Position numbers and translations under genes: made by a program. Shown in pieces: positions 16,380 to 26,163 of a stretch of DNA of 64,000 nucleotides; the stretch's first letter is position 1, and every line of letters starts with the position of its first letter. The DNA comes from Methylolobus aquaticus (GTDB lineage Bacteria > Pseudomonadota > Gammaproteobacteria > Methylococcales > Methylococcaceae), in NCBI GenBank assembly GCA_004168015.1, contig SEYW01000006.1, positions 99,638 through 163,637 on the forward strand. Reading direction: 5' to 3'. The notes under the pieces were generated by a model. That model saw only the letters and a program-made list of their open reading frames with translations, had not been told where the DNA came from and made no database searches.

Positions 16380-18434
16380 TCAAGCCGTCGCCGGTAGGAT
16401 GCCGTTGTGACGCAACAGGGCATCGATCTGCGGCGGGCGCCCACGGAAGGCGACGAAGGAGTCCATCGCCTTGCGGCTGCCTCCTTTCTCCAGCACGTTT
16501 TGCAGGAAGGACCGCCCCGTGTCCGGGTTGAACACGCCCTCCTCCTCGAACCGCGAGAAGGCGTCGCTGGACAAGACCTCAGCCCATTTGTAGCTGTAGT
16601 AGCCGGCAGCGTAACCACCCGCAAAGATGTGCGAAAAACTGTGCTGAAAGCGGTTGAAGCGCGGCGGGATGAACGCGGCGACCTGCTCCCGCACCTCGTC
16701 GACAATGGCCTGCACCCGACCGCCGACCGCCGGGTCGTATTCGCGATGCAGACGGAAGTCGAACAGGGCGAACTCGAGCTGTCGCACCATCTGCATTCCT
16801 GACTGGAAATTCCGCGCCGCCAGCATCTTGTTGAACAAGTCCGCCGGCAGAGGGGCTCCGGTCTGATAATGGCCGGACAACAGGCTCAAAGCCTCTTTCT
16901 CCCAGCAGTAGTTTTCCATGAACTGGCTCGGCAGCTCGACGGCATCCCATTCCACCCCATGTATGCCCGACACGCTTCGGTGATCGATCTGCGTCAGCAT
17001 GTGGTGCAGGCCATGCCCGAATTCATGGAATAGCGTGACCATTTCATCGTGCCGCAGCAATGCCGGCGTGTCGCCGGCCGGCGGCGTGAAATTGCACACC
17101 AGGTACGCGACCGGGTACTGCACGCTGCCCCCTAAACGATGGCGGGCCGCGCATTCGTCCATCCAGGCGCCGCCGCGCTTGTTCGGGCGGGCATAGAGAT
17201 CGAGATAGAACGACCCGCGTCGCTCACCGCGCCCGTCCAGCACGTCATAGAAGCGGACATCCGGATGCCAGACCTCGACGCCGTCGCGGACCCGGATCTG
17301 CAGGCCATAGAGCCGCTCGACGACCGCAAAGAGGCCGTCGAGCACGCGCGGCGCCGGGAAGTAAGCCCTGACCTCCTCCTGCGAAAACGCATAGCGGTGT
17401 TGACGCAGGCGCTCGGAACAATAGGCCATGTCCCAGACTTCGAGAGTGTCCAGCCCACAGTGCTCTCGGGCGAACGCACGGAGTTCGTCGAGATCACGCC
17501 GCGCCACGGGCAGCGACCGCTCGCCCAGGTCGACCAGGAAGGCCATGACCTGATTGGCCGATTCAGCCATTTTGGTGGCCAGCGACAAGTCGGCAAAACT
17601 GGCGTAGCCGAGCAGTTGCGCTTTCTCGTGTCGCAGCGCCAGAATCTCCTCCATGAGTCCGGAGTTGTCCCATTGCCCGGCGTTCGGTCCCTGGTCTGAG
17701 GCACGCGTCGCGAAGGCCGTGTACATTTCCCGCCGCAGTTCCCGATCGTCGGCGTAAGTCATCACAGCGATATAGGACGGGAATTCCAGCGTCAGCAACC
17801 AGCCTTCCTGACCGCGTTGCTCGGCCGCCTGGCGGGCACCGGCCAGCGCCGACTCCGGCAGACCGCCCAGAGCCGTGAGCTCGCTGATTGACTTGGTCCA
17901 GCCCTGCGTCGCATCGAGTACGTTGTCCTGAAAACGGCTCTGCCGCTGCGACAACTCTTGTGCGATGGCCTTGAAGCGTTCCCGCTGCGCCGGCTCCAGT
18001 TCGATACCCGAAAGCCTGAAATCGCGCAGTGCGTCCTCGACGATCTTGCGCTGCGCCGGCTCGAACGTTGCGTAAGCCGGGCTTTCGGACAAGGCGCGAT
18101 AGGCGGCGTAAAGCCCTTCGTTCTGACCCAATTCGGTCCAGTAGGCGCTCAGCAGCGGCAGACAGGTGTTGTAGGCAACCCGCAGTTCGTCGCTGTTCAT
18201 CACCGCGTTCAAATGGCCGACTGGCGACCAGGCCTTGGCGAGGCGGTCGTCGAGCACCTCCAGTCTTGCCACCAGCCCGCCCCAATCGAAGGGACCCGGC
18301 TGCGCCGCAATACGGGCGACCTCGGCACGATTCTCCTCGAGGATCTGCTGAATGGCGGGCACGACGTCGGAGGGCTTGATGGCGGTGAAGGCCGGAAGTT
18401 CGCGGTTCTCGAGCAGCGGATTCACGTTGGTCAT
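16380..18434 (-). CDS. prlC: Oligopeptidase A (M3 metallopeptidase)
   Basis: 684 aa, near the 680 of E. coli PrlC. The zinc site is TLFHEFGHGLHHML at about residues 463-476, with the third ligand in the downstream GVEWDAVELPSQFMENY block. The N-terminus NPLLENRELPAFTAIKPSDV is typical. It is a cytoplasmic enzyme that degrades signal peptides and other short peptides. It follows gcvT on the same strand after a 161-bp gap that holds a GC-rich hairpin, so co-transcription is uncertain. It converges on the crp-like gene. Confidence 0.97.
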   Translation of the reverse strand: MTNVNPLLENRELPAFTAIKPSDVVPAIQQILEENRAEVARIAAQPGPFDWGGLVARLEVLDDRLAKAWSPVGHLNAVMNSDELRVAYNTCLPLLSAYWTELGQNEGLYAAYRALSESPAYATFEPAQRKIVEDALRDFRLSGIELEPAQRERFKAIAQELSQRQSRFQDNVLDATQGWTKSISELTALGGLPESALAGARQAAEQRGQEGWLLTLEFPSYIAVMTYADDRELRREMYTAFATRASDQGPNAGQWDNSGLMEEILALRHEKAQLLGYASFADLSLATKMAESANQVMAFLVDLGERSLPVARRDLDELRAFAREHCGLDTLEVWDMAYCSERLRQHRYAFSQEEVRAYFPAPRVLDGLFAVVERLYGLQIRVRDGVEVWHPDVRFYDVLDGRGERRGSFYLDLYARPNKRGGAWMDECAARHRLGGSVQYPVAYLVCNFTPPAGDTPALLRHDEMVTLFHEFGHGLHHMLTQIDHRSVSGIHGVEWDAVELPSQFMENYCWEKEALSLLSGHYQTGAPLPADLFNKMLAARNFQSGMQMVRQLEFALFDFRLHREYDPAVGGRVQAIVDEVREQVAAFIPPRFNRFQHSFSHIFAGGYAAGYYSYKWAEVLSSDAFSRFEEEGVFNPDTGRSFLQNVLEKGGSRKAMDSFVAFRGRPPQIDALLRHNGILPATA

Positions 18435-18544
18435 GGCAGATGGGTTGGGATAGTCTGGAAATGCGGTTGTAAGCTGCGGGTAACCCTTTAGTCAGCGGAT
18501 CGCGACAAGGGTTCGCACGCTGCCCAGTCGGGGCACCTGTTAAC

Positions 18545-18572
18545 GGCCCCCCACGGGGATGGGCCGGGGGCC
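18545..18572 (-). terminator. GC-rich hairpin downstream of gcvT
   Basis: GGCCCCC (18545-18551) and GGGGGCC (18566-18572) form a 7-bp stem about 24 nt past the gcvT stop. There is no U-tract on the minus strand, so any termination would be weak or factor-dependent. Confidence 0.35.
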
Positions 18573-18595
18573 ACCGCGGCGCGCCGGCCGGCGGC

Positions 18596-19681
18596 TCAGA
18601 GGGCCACCAGCGGCTGGCCGTGTTTCACGAAGCGAGGCGGGATGATGCGACAGGGCTTCCAGTGGCCGCGAATCTCGACCAGGCAGCGAGCTTCATTGCC
18701 GGCCGGCAGGCGGGCAAAACCGATGGAGCGCTGCAGCGTCGGCGAATGGCCACCGCTCGTCGTCACGCCCTCGCCGCCGCCCGGCAGTTGCACGCGCAGG
18801 TGGCCGCGCAACACCCCGGGCTCTTCGAGGATCAGACCGACGAAACGGGAGCCACCTTGCGCGCGTCGAGCGAGCAGCGCGGCGCGCCCGATGAAATCGC
18901 GATCGGCCGGCTCCAGCGCCACCGTCCAGGCGAGACCGCAATCGTAGGGTGTGACTGATTCGTCCATGTCGCTGCCATAGAGCCGAAGCCCGGCTTCGAG
19001 CCGCAGCGAATCGCGCGCGCCGAGGCCACAGGGCGCGACGCCGGCGTCGCGCAGGGCTTCCCAGGTCACAACGGCCTCGCTGCCGGGAACGATCAGCTCG
19101 TAGCCGTCCTCGCCGGTATACCCGGTCCGCGCGGCCTGCGCATCGCCGATCGTGATGAAGTGCATGACGGGCAGTCCGGGCGCCCCAGCCGACAGCCAGG
19201 GCAGGGCCTGGTGCGCCAGATCCCGCGCCCGCGGGCCCTGGACGGCGATCATCGACAGGTCGGCACGGCAGCAGACGTCGACGCCGAAAGGCTCCGCCTG
19301 ACGCATGATCCAGTCCAGATCGCGTTCCCGGGTCGCGGCATTGACCACGAGGCGGAAACGGCCGGCATCCCCGCGGTAGGCGATCACGTCGTCCAGGATG
19401 CCGCCGGCCGGATTCAGCATGCACGAATACAGCGCGGCGCCGGGCTCGCCGGCGCGGTTGATGTCATTCGCCAACAGGTGGCGTACGAAGGCGTGCGACC
19501 GCGGTCCCGACAGATCGATGACCCCCATGTGCGACACGTCGAACATGCCGGCCGCCTTGCGCACCGCCATGTGCTCGCCAATCTGGGAACCGTAGTGCAG
19601 CGGCAGTTCCCAGCCGGCGAACTCCACCAGCTTGCCACCGGACTGTCGATGGACGGCATTCAGCGCGGTCTGCTTTGGCAC
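18596..19681 (-). CDS. gcvT: Glycine cleavage system T protein (aminomethyltransferase)
   Basis: 361 aa from a GTG at 19681, chosen because GGAGAG precedes it and the protein then starts (V/M)PKQTALNAVHRQSGG in line with the family. Conserved blocks are FAGWELPLHYGSQIGEH, GMFDVSHMG, GGILDDVIAYR, RTGYTGEDGYE and GLGARDSLRLEAGLRLYGSD. GcvT transfers the methylene group of the aminomethyl-lipoyl H protein to tetrahydrofolate. The partner genes gcvH and gcvP are not adjacent, and no glycine riboswitch fits in the 89 bp upstream. It follows hppA on the same strand. Confidence 0.95.
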   Translation of the reverse strand: MPKQTALNAVHRQSGGKLVEFAGWELPLHYGSQIGEHMAVRKAAGMFDVSHMGVIDLSGPRSHAFVRHLLANDINRAGEPGAALYSCMLNPAGGILDDVIAYRGDAGRFRLVVNAATRERDLDWIMRQAEPFGVDVCCRADLSMIAVQGPRARDLAHQALPWLSAGAPGLPVMHFITIGDAQAARTGYTGEDGYELIVPGSEAVVTWEALRDAGVAPCGLGARDSLRLEAGLRLYGSDMDESVTPYDCGLAWTVALEPADRDFIGRAALLARRAQGGSRFVGLILEEPGVLRGHLRVQLPGGGEGVTTSGGHSPTLQRSIGFARLPAGNEARCLVEIRGHWKPCRIIPPRFVKHGQPLVAL

Positions 19682-19770
19682 CGAAATCTCTCCGGTCGTG
19701 GTCGCACAACAGCGCGACGGTCCTGGGCGTTGAGTCCCCCCGGGGACGCTCTGCATGGAACAGAGCTTTC

Positions 19771-21906
19771 CTAGGACAGTAGCGGAACAATCAGCAACGC
19801 AACGATGTTGATGATCTTGATCATCGGATTGACGGCCGGGCCGGCGGTATCCTTGTACGGATCACCAACGGTATCGCCGGTCACCGCGGCCTTGTGGGCT
19901 TCAGAGCCCTTGCCGCCGAAGGCTCCGTCCTCGATGTATTTCTTGGCATTGTCCCACGCGCCGCCTCCGGTGGTCATCGAAATCGCGACGAACAGGCCGG
20001 TGACGATCGTGCCGATCAGCACGCCGCCGAGTGCCTCCTTGCCCAGCAGCAGGCCGACCACCAGCGGGACCGCGACGGGCAACAGCGACGGGACGATCAT
20101 TTCCTTGATCGCCGCCTTCGTCAACAAATCCACCGCCTTCGAATAATCGGGCTTGGCCTTGAAATCCATGATCCCGGGGATCTCCCGAAATTGGCGACGG
20201 ACCTCCGTGACGATACCTGCTGCCGCCCGTCCGACCGCTTCCATGGCCATCGCGGCGAAAAGGTAGGGCACGAGTCCGCCGATGAACAAACCGATGATGA
20301 TGCGATGGTTGGACAGATCGAATGCCACCTGCCCACCCAGAGCGTGGGTATAGTCCGCGAACAGCACCAGCGCAGCCAGTCCGGCCGAGCCGATCGCATA
20401 CCCTTTGGTCACCGCCTTCGTCGTGTTGCCGACGGCGTCCAGTGCATCGGTAATATGACGGACTTCCTCGGGCAGATTCGCCATCTCCGCGATGCCGCCG
20501 GCGTTGTCCGTGATGGGGCCGTAGGCATCCAGGGCGACGATCATGCCGGTCATCGACAGCATGGATGTCGCCGCGATGGCGATACCATAGAGACCGGCCA
20601 GCGAGTGCGCGGCCCAGATACTCGCACAGACCGCAATGACCGGGATCGCGGTAGACTTCATGGAGACCCCGAGACCGGCGATGATGTTGGTCGCATGACC
20701 GGTCGTCGAGGCTCCGGCGATGTGTCTGACGGGCTGATACTCGGTCGCCGTGTAATACTCGGTGACCGCCACCATCACGGCGGTCAGCACCAGACCGATC
20801 AGGGCCGTGCCGTAAATGCCCATGGCAGACAGGGTGGTGTCACCGGAAGGCAGACCACCCCAGAACATGAACACGGTCACCGGCAGGAAGGCCACCGCCG
20901 AAAGGCCGCCGGACACGATCACGCCCTTGTAGAGACCGCTCATGATGCGGCGGCCCGTGGTGATCCTTACGAAGAAGGTGCCGACAATCGAGGCCAGAAT
21001 AGACACGCCGCCCAGCACCAGCGGATAGATCACGGCGTTGTCACGTCCGTCGGTGATCAGGCCGCCCAGCAGCATCGTGGCGACGATCGTCACCGCATAG
21101 GTCTCGAACAGGTCGGCCGCCATGCCGGCACAGTCACCGACGTTGTCCCCGACATTGTCGGCGATCACAGCCGGGTTGCGTGGGTCATCTTCCGGGATGC
21201 CGGCCTCCACCTTGCCGACCAGATCGGCCCCCACATCCGCGCCTTTCGTAAAGATACCGCCGCCGAGACGGGCGAAGATGGAGATCAGCGATCCGCCAAA
21301 CGCCAGTCCCACCAGTGCATGCAGGGGATCGGCAACGCCCAGGCTCTTCAGGATGGTGTAGTAACCGGCCACTCCGAGAAGGCCGAGGCCCACCACCAGC
21401 AGACCCGTGATGGCACCGCCACGAAAGGCCATGGTGAAGGCCGCGTTCATGCCGCGCGACGCGGCCTGCGCCGTGCGCGAGTTGCTGCGCACGGAGATGT
21501 GCATGCCGATGTAGCCGGCGGCACCCGACAATGCGGCGCCCACGGCGAAACCGCCCGCCACGGCCCAGCCGAGCGCGAAACCAATCACGACGAACAGCAC
21601 GCCGCCGACCGCGGCGATGGTGCTGTACTGACGATTGAGGTAGGCCTGAGCGCCTTGCTGGATCGCCGCGGCGATCTCCTGCATACGCAGATTGCCGGGG
21701 GACTGGACATTGATCCAGGCGATGGACAGGATGCCGAAGACCAGGGCGGCGATGGACGACACGAAGGCGAAGGACACCCCCCAACCGACCGAGAAGCCAA
21801 TCGTGAAGAAAGCCACCAGCGCGCCGTAACTGATGGTTCTCGTGCGCCGGTCCGCCAGAATCAGCTGCAACCCCTCCTGGGCGCACGCGACAATCGACAT
21901 GGCCAT
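19771..21906 (-). CDS. hppA: Membrane proton-translocating pyrophosphatase, K+-independent type
   Basis: 711 aa with about 15-16 hydrophobic segments, typical of the family. The start at 21906 follows a clear AGGGGAG and is preferred over one 35 codons upstream. The active-site region [20 protein letters not shown] and the acidic [20 protein letters not shown] are intact, as are the C-terminal [19 protein letters not shown] residues. The segment [10 protein letters not shown] carries Lys where K+-dependent enzymes have Ala, which marks the K+-independent H+-pumping class. It couples PPi hydrolysis to proton transport across the inner membrane, either conserving energy or running in reverse to make PPi. 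Confidence 0.97.
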   Translation of the reverse strand: MAMSIVACAQEGLQLILADRRTRTISYGALVAFFTIGFSVGWGVSFAFVSSIAALVFGILSIAWINVQSPGNLRMQEIAAAIQQGAQAYLNRQYSTIAAVGGVLFVVIGFALGWAVAGGFAVGAALSGAAGYIGMHISVRSNSRTAQAASRGMNAAFTMAFRGGAITGLLVVGLGLLGVAGYYTILKSLGVADPLHALVGLAFGGSLISIFARLGGGIFTKGADVGADLVGKVEAGIPEDDPRNPAVIADNVGDNVGDCAGMAADLFETYAVTIVATMLLGGLITDGRDNAVIYPLVLGGVSILASIVGTFFVRITTGRRIMSGLYKGVIVSGGLSAVAFLPVTVFMFWGGLPSGDTTLSAMGIYGTALIGLVLTAVMVAVTEYYTATEYQPVRHIAGASTTGHATNIIAGLGVSMKSTAIPVIAVCASIWAAHSLAGLYGIAIAATSMLSMTGMIVALDAYGPITDNAGGIAEMANLPEEVRHITDALDAVGNTTKAVTKGYAIGSAGLAALVLFADYTHALGGQVAFDLSNHRIIIGLFIGGLVPYLFAAMAMEAVGRAAAGIVTEVRRQFREIPGIMDFKAKPDYSKAVDLLTKAAIKEMIVPSLLPVAVPLVVGLLLGKEALGGVLIGTIVTGLFVAISMTTGGGAWDNAKKYIEDGAFGGKGSEAHKAAVTGDTVGDPYKDTAGPAVNPMIKIINIVALLIVPLLS

Positions 21907-22499
21907 ATTGCTCCCCTTCCCTACTCGCCGTTCAATGTTGGATTTGGAACGCGCAAGAGGCGTGTCCTGGCGGCTGCCGTCGGCCACCGCAACCGACGCC
22001 GGCACCCGCACGGCGACACGATATTCCCACGCACAAAAATAAAGTCTGCTAGACGTACCGCCGGCCCGTGTTCACGGATGGCGCGGCAACGCTGGAAGAT
22101 GACACGAAGAACGGGCAGCGGTAGTCGGCGCTCGGCTGTCCGGACTTCCGGATGCGGTACGTTAGACGAATTGACTCTCCCGCACAAGTTGGCCCCGAGC
22201 GCACCGGCGTGGCATTCAGTGCGGGCAAGTCTGGCCGTTTCTCGGCGCCGTCCCCTATAATCGGGACCGTATCACCATTAGCGAGTCACCTCCCGTTTTG
22301 CCATCATCCTCCCCCCATCCGGCTCCGCTAACCCAGCCGGGACGGCGGCGTCGTCCGGCAATCAACGCTTATCAGCCCGGCGCTTCGAGCCCGAAGCCGG
22401 CATTTCATCGGCCGGGTTCCGTCACTGCAACCGCAGCGCACGAGCCGTATCCGATCACCGTTGGCAGCGTGCTCGCAGAGCCTACATCCGGATCTTGCC
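21907..22499. other. Divergent intergenic region, hppA / CNNM-type gene
   Basis: 593 bp with no recognisable gene. A consensus -10 box TATAAT lies at 22256-22261 on the plus strand, but the expected -35 position (GGCCGT) is poor. Transcription from there would give a leader of about 230 nt before the CNNM-type gene; I recognised no known riboswitch in it. Frames in this stretch start at non-ATG codons and look like shadows. Confidence 0.45.
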
Positions 22500-23801
22500 A
22501 TGTGGTTTGACATCGGGTTGATACTCTTCCTGATCGTGATGAACGGACTGTTCGCGATGTCCGAGATCGCGATCGTGTCCGCGCGTCGCGTGCGGCTGCA
22601 GCATGCGGCCGAGAAGGGCAGCAAGGGGGCGGCTCGCGCGTTGGAACTGGCCGAGCAACCCGGACGCTTCCTGTCGACGATACAGGTGGGCATCACCTCG
22701 ATTGGCATCCTGAGCGGTGCGCTCGGCGAGCGGGTCATTGCCGATCAGCTTCACGATTACTTCCTGACGGTACCGGAGCTAAGCACTTACGCCCATGAAC
22801 TGTCCCTGACGATCATGGTCGCCACGATCACCTATATCTCGCTCATCATCGGCGAGCTGGTCCCGAAACGCCTGGCACTGCTGCGCCCCGAGGGAATTGC
22901 CGCCTTCTTCGCAAGACCCATGCACCTGCTGTCGGTCGTTGCGCTGCCGCTGGTCAAGCTGCTAAGCGTTTCCACGGATCTCGTGCTGCGGGCACTGGGC
23001 GTCCGACCACCGGATGAGCCCTCCATGACGGAGGAGGAGATCAAGGTCCTGCTGGAACAGGCCACGGTCGAAGGCGTGTTCGAGCGCAGCGAACAGCAGC
23101 TGGTCGAGAATATCCTGCGTCTCGATGACCGCAAGGTCGGCGCGATCATGACGCCCCGCAAGGACATCGTTTATCTCGACATTCAGAAGCCCTTTGAACG
23201 AAACCGGCAGACCATTACCGAACACCCCCATTGGATACTCCCGCTGTGCAACGATGGGCTGGACAACCTGATCGGCTTCGTGAAGACGAAGGATCTGCTG
23301 AACCGAATGCTGGGCGGCGAGAAGGCGGATCTGATGGAATTGTTGACACCGGCACTGTTCGTGCCGAACTCGCTGTCGCTGATGCAGGTGCTGGAACAGT
23401 TCAAGAAGTCGCACTTGCATACCGCGATCGTGGTCGACGAGTACGGTGAGTTGGACGGGCTCGTTTCGCTGAGCGACATTCTCGAGGCGATCGTCGGAGA
23501 CATACCTTCCGACGCGAACGACGAGGAACCACAAGTGGTCCGGCGCGAAGACGGGTCCTGGCTGATCGACGGCATGCTCGACATCGAACGGTTCAAGGAA
23601 CTGTTCGACCTGAACCTGTTGCCCGAGGAACAGATGGGCAACTTTCACACGGTCGGAGGATTCGTGATGCTGCGTCTGGGGAATGTACCACGCGTCACCG
23701 ACTGCTTCGAATTCGAGGGCCTACGCTTCGAAGTGATCGACATGGACCGCAACCGGGTCGACAAGGTGCTCGTCACGGAAGTCGCAGTTCCGGCGGTGTA
23801 A
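22500..23801 (+). CDS. CNNM/CorC-type (hemolysin family) membrane protein
   Basis: 433 aa from the ATG at 22500. Order of domains: an N-terminal DUF21/CNNM transmembrane domain (about residues 1-180; MWFDIGLILFLIVMNGLFAM is the first helix, ITYISLIIGELVPKRLALLR a later conserved block), two CBS domains (about 205-330; IMTPRKDIVYLD and VVDEYGELDGLVSLSDIL), and a C-terminal CorC/HlyC transporter-associated domain (FHTVGGFVMLRLGNVP). Relatives include YtfL, YoaE and CorC, linked to Mg2+/Co2+ handling or membrane repair. The exact substrate cannot be inferred. The older name hemolysin is historical. Confidence 0.93.
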   Translation: MWFDIGLILFLIVMNGLFAMSEIAIVSARRVRLQHAAEKGSKGAARALELAEQPGRFLSTIQVGITSIGILSGALGERVIADQLHDYFLTVPELSTYAHELSLTIMVATITYISLIIGELVPKRLALLRPEGIAAFFARPMHLLSVVALPLVKLLSVSTDLVLRALGVRPPDEPSMTEEEIKVLLEQATVEGVFERSEQQLVENILRLDDRKVGAIMTPRKDIVYLDIQKPFERNRQTITEHPHWILPLCNDGLDNLIGFVKTKDLLNRMLGGEKADLMELLTPALFVPNSLSLMQVLEQFKKSHLHTAIVVDEYGELDGLVSLSDILEAIVGDIPSDANDEEPQVVRREDGSWLIDGMLDIERFKELFDLNLLPEEQMGNFHTVGGFVMLRLGNVPRVTDCFEFEGLRFEVIDMDRNRVDKVLVTEVAVPAV

Positions 23802-23979
23802 CGACGGAATCTGGGCCTGGGCGAGCGCGATGCGCGCGATCACGCTTCGTTGGCAACGGGGCGACGCCCCCCCCGTGTCGCGGTCAGGCGGCCCATGCAC
23901 TCCATCGGACCTGACGCGAGGACCAGACCCGCCCGGTAACACCCCGGGGAGCGAGGGCCTCCGATAACGCCAAGGATGG

Positions 23980-24603
23980 CTAGAGCGTGCGGCCGTGAAA
24001 AATCAGATGACCGAGAAATTCGTCGCCCTGCTCCAGGCATTCGATGCGCGTGATCATCGCGTTATCGACCTTGATCCGGAACAGGTTCCGCAGCGGAACC
24101 TCGAGTATGTGTGCCAAGACCATTCGGATCACACCCGCATGACACACCATCAGGACGTGCTGGCCAACATGTTTGTCGACCGTCTCCTGCAACGCAGCGA
24201 CGACACGCTCCCGAAAATCGCCCAGCCCCTCGCCGTCCTTGGGCCGATTCGTCATCGGGTCTCGAAAGAAGCGCTGCAGCACGCCCGGGTCGTATAGCGT
24301 CGCCAGTTCTTCGTGGGTCTTGCCCTGCCACGCGCCGAAGCCCAGTTCCTTGATGCGCGGCTCGGGCTCAACCGGGATCCCGTGCCGTAGCCCGAGTTCT
24401 TCCGCAAATGCCTGGCAGCGCTGCAAAGGGGACGTGATGATGATGTCCCAAGGCGGAGCATCGCGGCCGACGGCGGCCCACATTTGCTGCCAACCCTTGT
24501 CGCTGAGCGGATCATCGACCTGACCGCGGTAACGGCTCCCGCCGACGGGCTCGCCGTGGCGCATCAGGTCGATCAGCGTGGATACGCGCTCTTCGGTAAT
24601 CAA
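23980..24603 (-). CDS. Histidine phosphatase family protein (phosphoglycerate mutase-like)
   Basis: 207 aa. The catalytic histidine is in LIDLMRHGEPVGG (the RHG motif) and the second histidine in VLMVCHAGVIRMV; Glu of the KELGFGAWQGKTHEEL block completes the pocket. It resembles CobC-type alpha-ribazole phosphatases, but no cobalamin genes are nearby, so the substrate is open. The start given is a TTG, 2 nt after the argH stop; the next ATG is 13 codons downstream, directly before the RHG motif, and would give an unusually short N-terminus. It is probably co-transcribed with argH. Confidence 0.9.
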   Translation of the reverse strand: MITEERVSTLIDLMRHGEPVGGSRYRGQVDDPLSDKGWQQMWAAVGRDAPPWDIIITSPLQRCQAFAEELGLRHGIPVEPEPRIKELGFGAWQGKTHEELATLYDPGVLQRFFRDPMTNRPKDGEGLGDFRERVVAALQETVDKHVGQHVLMVCHAGVIRMVLAHILEVPLRNLFRIKVDNAMITRIECLEQGDEFLGHLIFHGRTL

Positions 24604-24605
24604 CG

Positions 24606-25994
24606 TCAGTCCGCCGGCAAGTGGCGCCGGGCCTCAGCGACCGCTTCGCGCACACGGATGGGAGCCGTACCGCCGAAATGATCGCGCGCCGAGACCGAGC
24701 CATCGAGCGTCAGTACGGCAAAGACGTCGTCATCGATGAGTTCGCAAAAGTGCTGCAGCTCTCCGAGCGAAAGCGCGGCCAGATCGCGCCGGGTCTCGAC
24801 CCCAAGCCGCACGGCCTTGCCGACCACTTCGTGCGCATCGCGAAAGGCCAAGCCCTTGCGTACCAGATAATCCGCCAGATCAGTCGCGGTCGCATAACCG
24901 CGGCTCGCGGCCAGGCGCATTTCGTCGCGATTCGCGCGAATGTGGGGAACCATATCGGCGAAGGCGCGCAGACAGGCCCTCAGTGTGTCGACCGTGTCGA
25001 AGACGGGCTCCTTGTCTTCCTGGTTGTCCTTGTTGTACGCCAGCGGCTGGCTCTTCATCAGCGTCAGCAGGCCGAACAGGTGACCGAAGACGCGACCCGC
25101 CTTGCCCCGCACGAGTTCGGGAACGTCCGGGTTCTTCTTCTGCGGCATGATCGATGAGCCGGTGCAGAACTTGTCCGGGAGTTCGATGAAGGCAAACTGA
25201 CTCGATGTCCACAAGACCAGTTCCTCGGCGATCCGGGTCAAATGCATCATCAGCAGGCTGGCGCAGGCAGCGAACTCGATTGCGAAGTCGCGGTCACTGA
25301 CGGCGTCCAGCGAGTTGGTTGCAGGCCGGTCGAAGCCCAGTAATTCCGCCGTGCAGTGCCGATCCAGCGGGAAACTGGAGCCGGCCAGGGCGGCGGCACC
25401 CAAGGGCAGGACATTGATGCGCTTCCGGCAATCCTGCAGCCGCTCACGGTCGCGCGCCAACATCTCGTACCAGGCCATCAGATGGTGGCCGAAGGTAATC
25501 GGCTGCGCGGTCTGGAGGTGTGTGAACCCGGGCATGATGGTGTCGGCCTCCCTCTCCGCCAGATCGACCAACGCACGCTGCAGGCGCGCGAGGTCCCGGC
25601 AGATCAGATCGACTGCCTCGCGCAGGTAAAGACGCAGGTCGGTGGCGACCTGATCATTTCGGGACCGGCCGGTGTGCAGTTTCTTTCCGGTCTCCCCGAT
25701 GCGATCGACCAGCCGCGCCTCGATGTTCATGTGCACGTCTTCGAGTTGCAGCGACCAGTGGAAATCGCCCCGGTCGATGTCGCCGGCAATGTCCTCCAGG
25801 CCGCGCACGATGGCCTGCATCTCCTTTTCCGTCAGCACGCCGATGCGCTGCAACATCTGCGCGTGGGCGATGGAACCCTGGATGTCATGCCGCGCCAGCC
25901 GTCGATCGAACTCGACCGAGGCCGTGAACGCTTCCACGAAGGCATCGGTGGCCTCGGAAAAACGCCCACCCCAAGGTTTCTGTTCGCTGCTCAT
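24606..25994 (-). CDS. argH: Argininosuccinate lyase
   Basis: 462 aa, the usual length. The fumarase-superfamily signature [12 protein letters not shown], with the catalytic serine, is present near residues 280-291, together with the N-terminal [24 protein letters not shown] and [16 protein letters not shown]. It splits argininosuccinate into arginine and fumarate. No other arg genes are adjacent; the downstream histidine phosphatase probably shares the transcript. It is divergent from pgi. Confidence 0.98.
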   Translation of the reverse strand: MSSEQKPWGGRFSEATDAFVEAFTASVEFDRRLARHDIQGSIAHAQMLQRIGVLTEKEMQAIVRGLEDIAGDIDRGDFHWSLQLEDVHMNIEARLVDRIGETGKKLHTGRSRNDQVATDLRLYLREAVDLICRDLARLQRALVDLAEREADTIMPGFTHLQTAQPITFGHHLMAWYEMLARDRERLQDCRKRINVLPLGAAALAGSSFPLDRHCTAELLGFDRPATNSLDAVSDRDFAIEFAACASLLMMHLTRIAEELVLWTSSQFAFIELPDKFCTGSSIMPQKKNPDVPELVRGKAGRVFGHLFGLLTLMKSQPLAYNKDNQEDKEPVFDTVDTLRACLRAFADMVPHIRANRDEMRLAASRGYATATDLADYLVRKGLAFRDAHEVVGKAVRLGVETRRDLAALSLGELQHFCELIDDDVFAVLTLDGSVSARDHFGGTAPIRVREAVAEARRHLPAD

Positions 25995-26163
25995 CGTCGA
26001 TCCCGCATCTGTTCCACCAGGCGGGAATTATACCGAAAAGCAAGCTTCATTCCCGCGATGACGCGCTCCTCCTGGTTTGGGCGCGGGTGCGTACCAAGTC
26101 CCTTGCGTCTGTAGTAGCATTTCCAGCACAACCAAAGCGAACCGCCGTCAGAGTGAGGCATCG

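Noticed and set aside
19682-19770. Glycine riboswitch upstream of gcvT
   Set aside because: Only 89 bp separate hppA and gcvT, too short for the aptamer, and no conserved core is visible.
19894-22260. A 788-codon plus-strand frame opposite hppA
   Set aside because: It is rich in His, Arg, Asp and Gly with no family resemblance, and lies entirely antisense to a complete, well-conserved membrane protein gene in GC-rich DNA.
22298-22510. Small frame before the CNNM-type gene
   Set aside because: It begins with TTG, is Pro/Ser/Ala rich and has no ribosome binding site.
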